From Sulfurovum sp. bin170 (GTDB lineage Bacteria; Campylobacterota; Campylobacteria; Campylobacterales; Sulfurovaceae), in contig NZ_JAACKB010000052.1 in assembly GCF_010892395.1 (NCBI RefSeq), forward strand, positions 1-5,785: a stretch of 5,785 bases of DNA, read 5' to 3'. Positions 5,620-5,785 of the stretch are shown here, one piece after another. A program made the translations under genes and the position numbers. Position 1 is the stretch's first letter. Each line of letters opens with the position of its first letter. The notes below the pieces were generated by a model. The model was not told the origin of the DNA, searched no databases, and saw only the letters and a program-made list of their open reading frames with translations.

Positions 5620-5785
5620 CAAATACAAAATCAAAATCTATCTTTGCACTACACTCTAGGTTTTTAAAATCAAAACTTCCTTCCAAAAGGTCTACTATCT
5701 TTTCATACTTGTTATTTTGGAGTTCATAAATTTTGGCTTTTAGGTCATCTGGATATAACAAAATATAATATTTTACCTTTTCAGC
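5606..5785 (-). CDS. Uma2-family (DUF820) endonuclease-like protein, C-terminal part
   Basis: A minus-strand frame enters from the right edge and ends in TAA at 5608-5606, giving the last 59 residues. It reads AEKVKYYILLYPDD, then LKAKIYELQNNKYEKI, then SFDFKNLECSAKIDFDFVFERF. The pattern of a strand ending in 'V x Y Y I L x Y P D D', a following 'K x Y x L x N x K Y', then an 'F x F' strand and a closing 'I D F D F V F' helix matches the C-terminal end of Uma2/DUF820 proteins, a PD-(D/E)XK-fold putative nuclease family of about 190 residues. The catalytic residues would be partly upstream, outside the window, so activity cannot be judged. It is convergent with proC and shares the hairpin. 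Assignment is from recalled family pattern. Confidence 0.6.
   Translation of the reverse strand, partial: AEKVKYYILLYPDDLKAKIYELQNNKYEKIVDLLEGSFDFKNLECSAKIDFDFVFERFQ

Noticed and set aside
1..5785. CRISPR array, tRNA, rRNA, complete insertion sequence
   Set aside because: I found no regularly spaced direct repeats, no cloverleaf, no rRNA-like sequence and no intact transposase. The Rpn remnant is only a tail.

Overview
The window looks like an AT-rich chromosomal piece of a Campylobacterota (epsilonproteobacterial) genome. The grounds are the lon-bamD pair next to a divergent proC, the codon use, and the TGCTATAAT-type extended -10 upstream of proC. From memory, the corresponding block in Campylobacter jejuni is lon-bamD facing fliW-proC. 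Here fliW is absent between bamD and proC, which would suit a non-motile relative such as Sulfurovum. That genus assignment is inference, not something read directly.

Left part (1-1637) is an accessory stretch. It starts with the last 24 codons of an unknown plus-strand gene. Next, all on the minus strand, come a 214-residue protein of unknown function, the broken C-terminal tail of an Rpn/PD-(D/E)XK-type nuclease gene, a perfect 25-bp palindrome sitting where that tail breaks off, and a complete type II toxin-antitoxin operon (Unstab_antitox-like antitoxin and RelE/ParE-fold toxin with a 4-nt ATGA overlap). A good extended -10 lies upstream of the antitoxin. The remaining intergenic DNA (1482-1637) holds this promoter, a weak hairpin downstream of lon and an imperfect inverted repeat.

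Centre (1638-4853) is the conserved housekeeping part. bamD (outer-membrane lipoprotein of the BAM complex) and lon (ATP-dependent protease) form a tight minus-strand operon with a 14-nt gap, and the lon ribosome binding site overlaps the bamD stop codon. A 148-bp divergent region separates them from proC and carries both promoters and a possibly structured proC leader.

Right part (4854-5785) holds proC (pyrroline-5-carboxylate reductase, last step of proline synthesis; TTG start), which converges on the 3' end of a minus-strand Uma2-family (DUF820) endonuclease-like gene that runs off the window. One hairpin covers both gene ends.

I see no CRISPR array, rRNA, tRNA or complete mobile element. 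The most useful points are the palindrome/Rpn junction, the missing fliW with a possible leader RNA in its place, the toxin-antitoxin pair directly behind lon, and the uncharacterised 214-residue protein. I do not see a convincing wholly new system.
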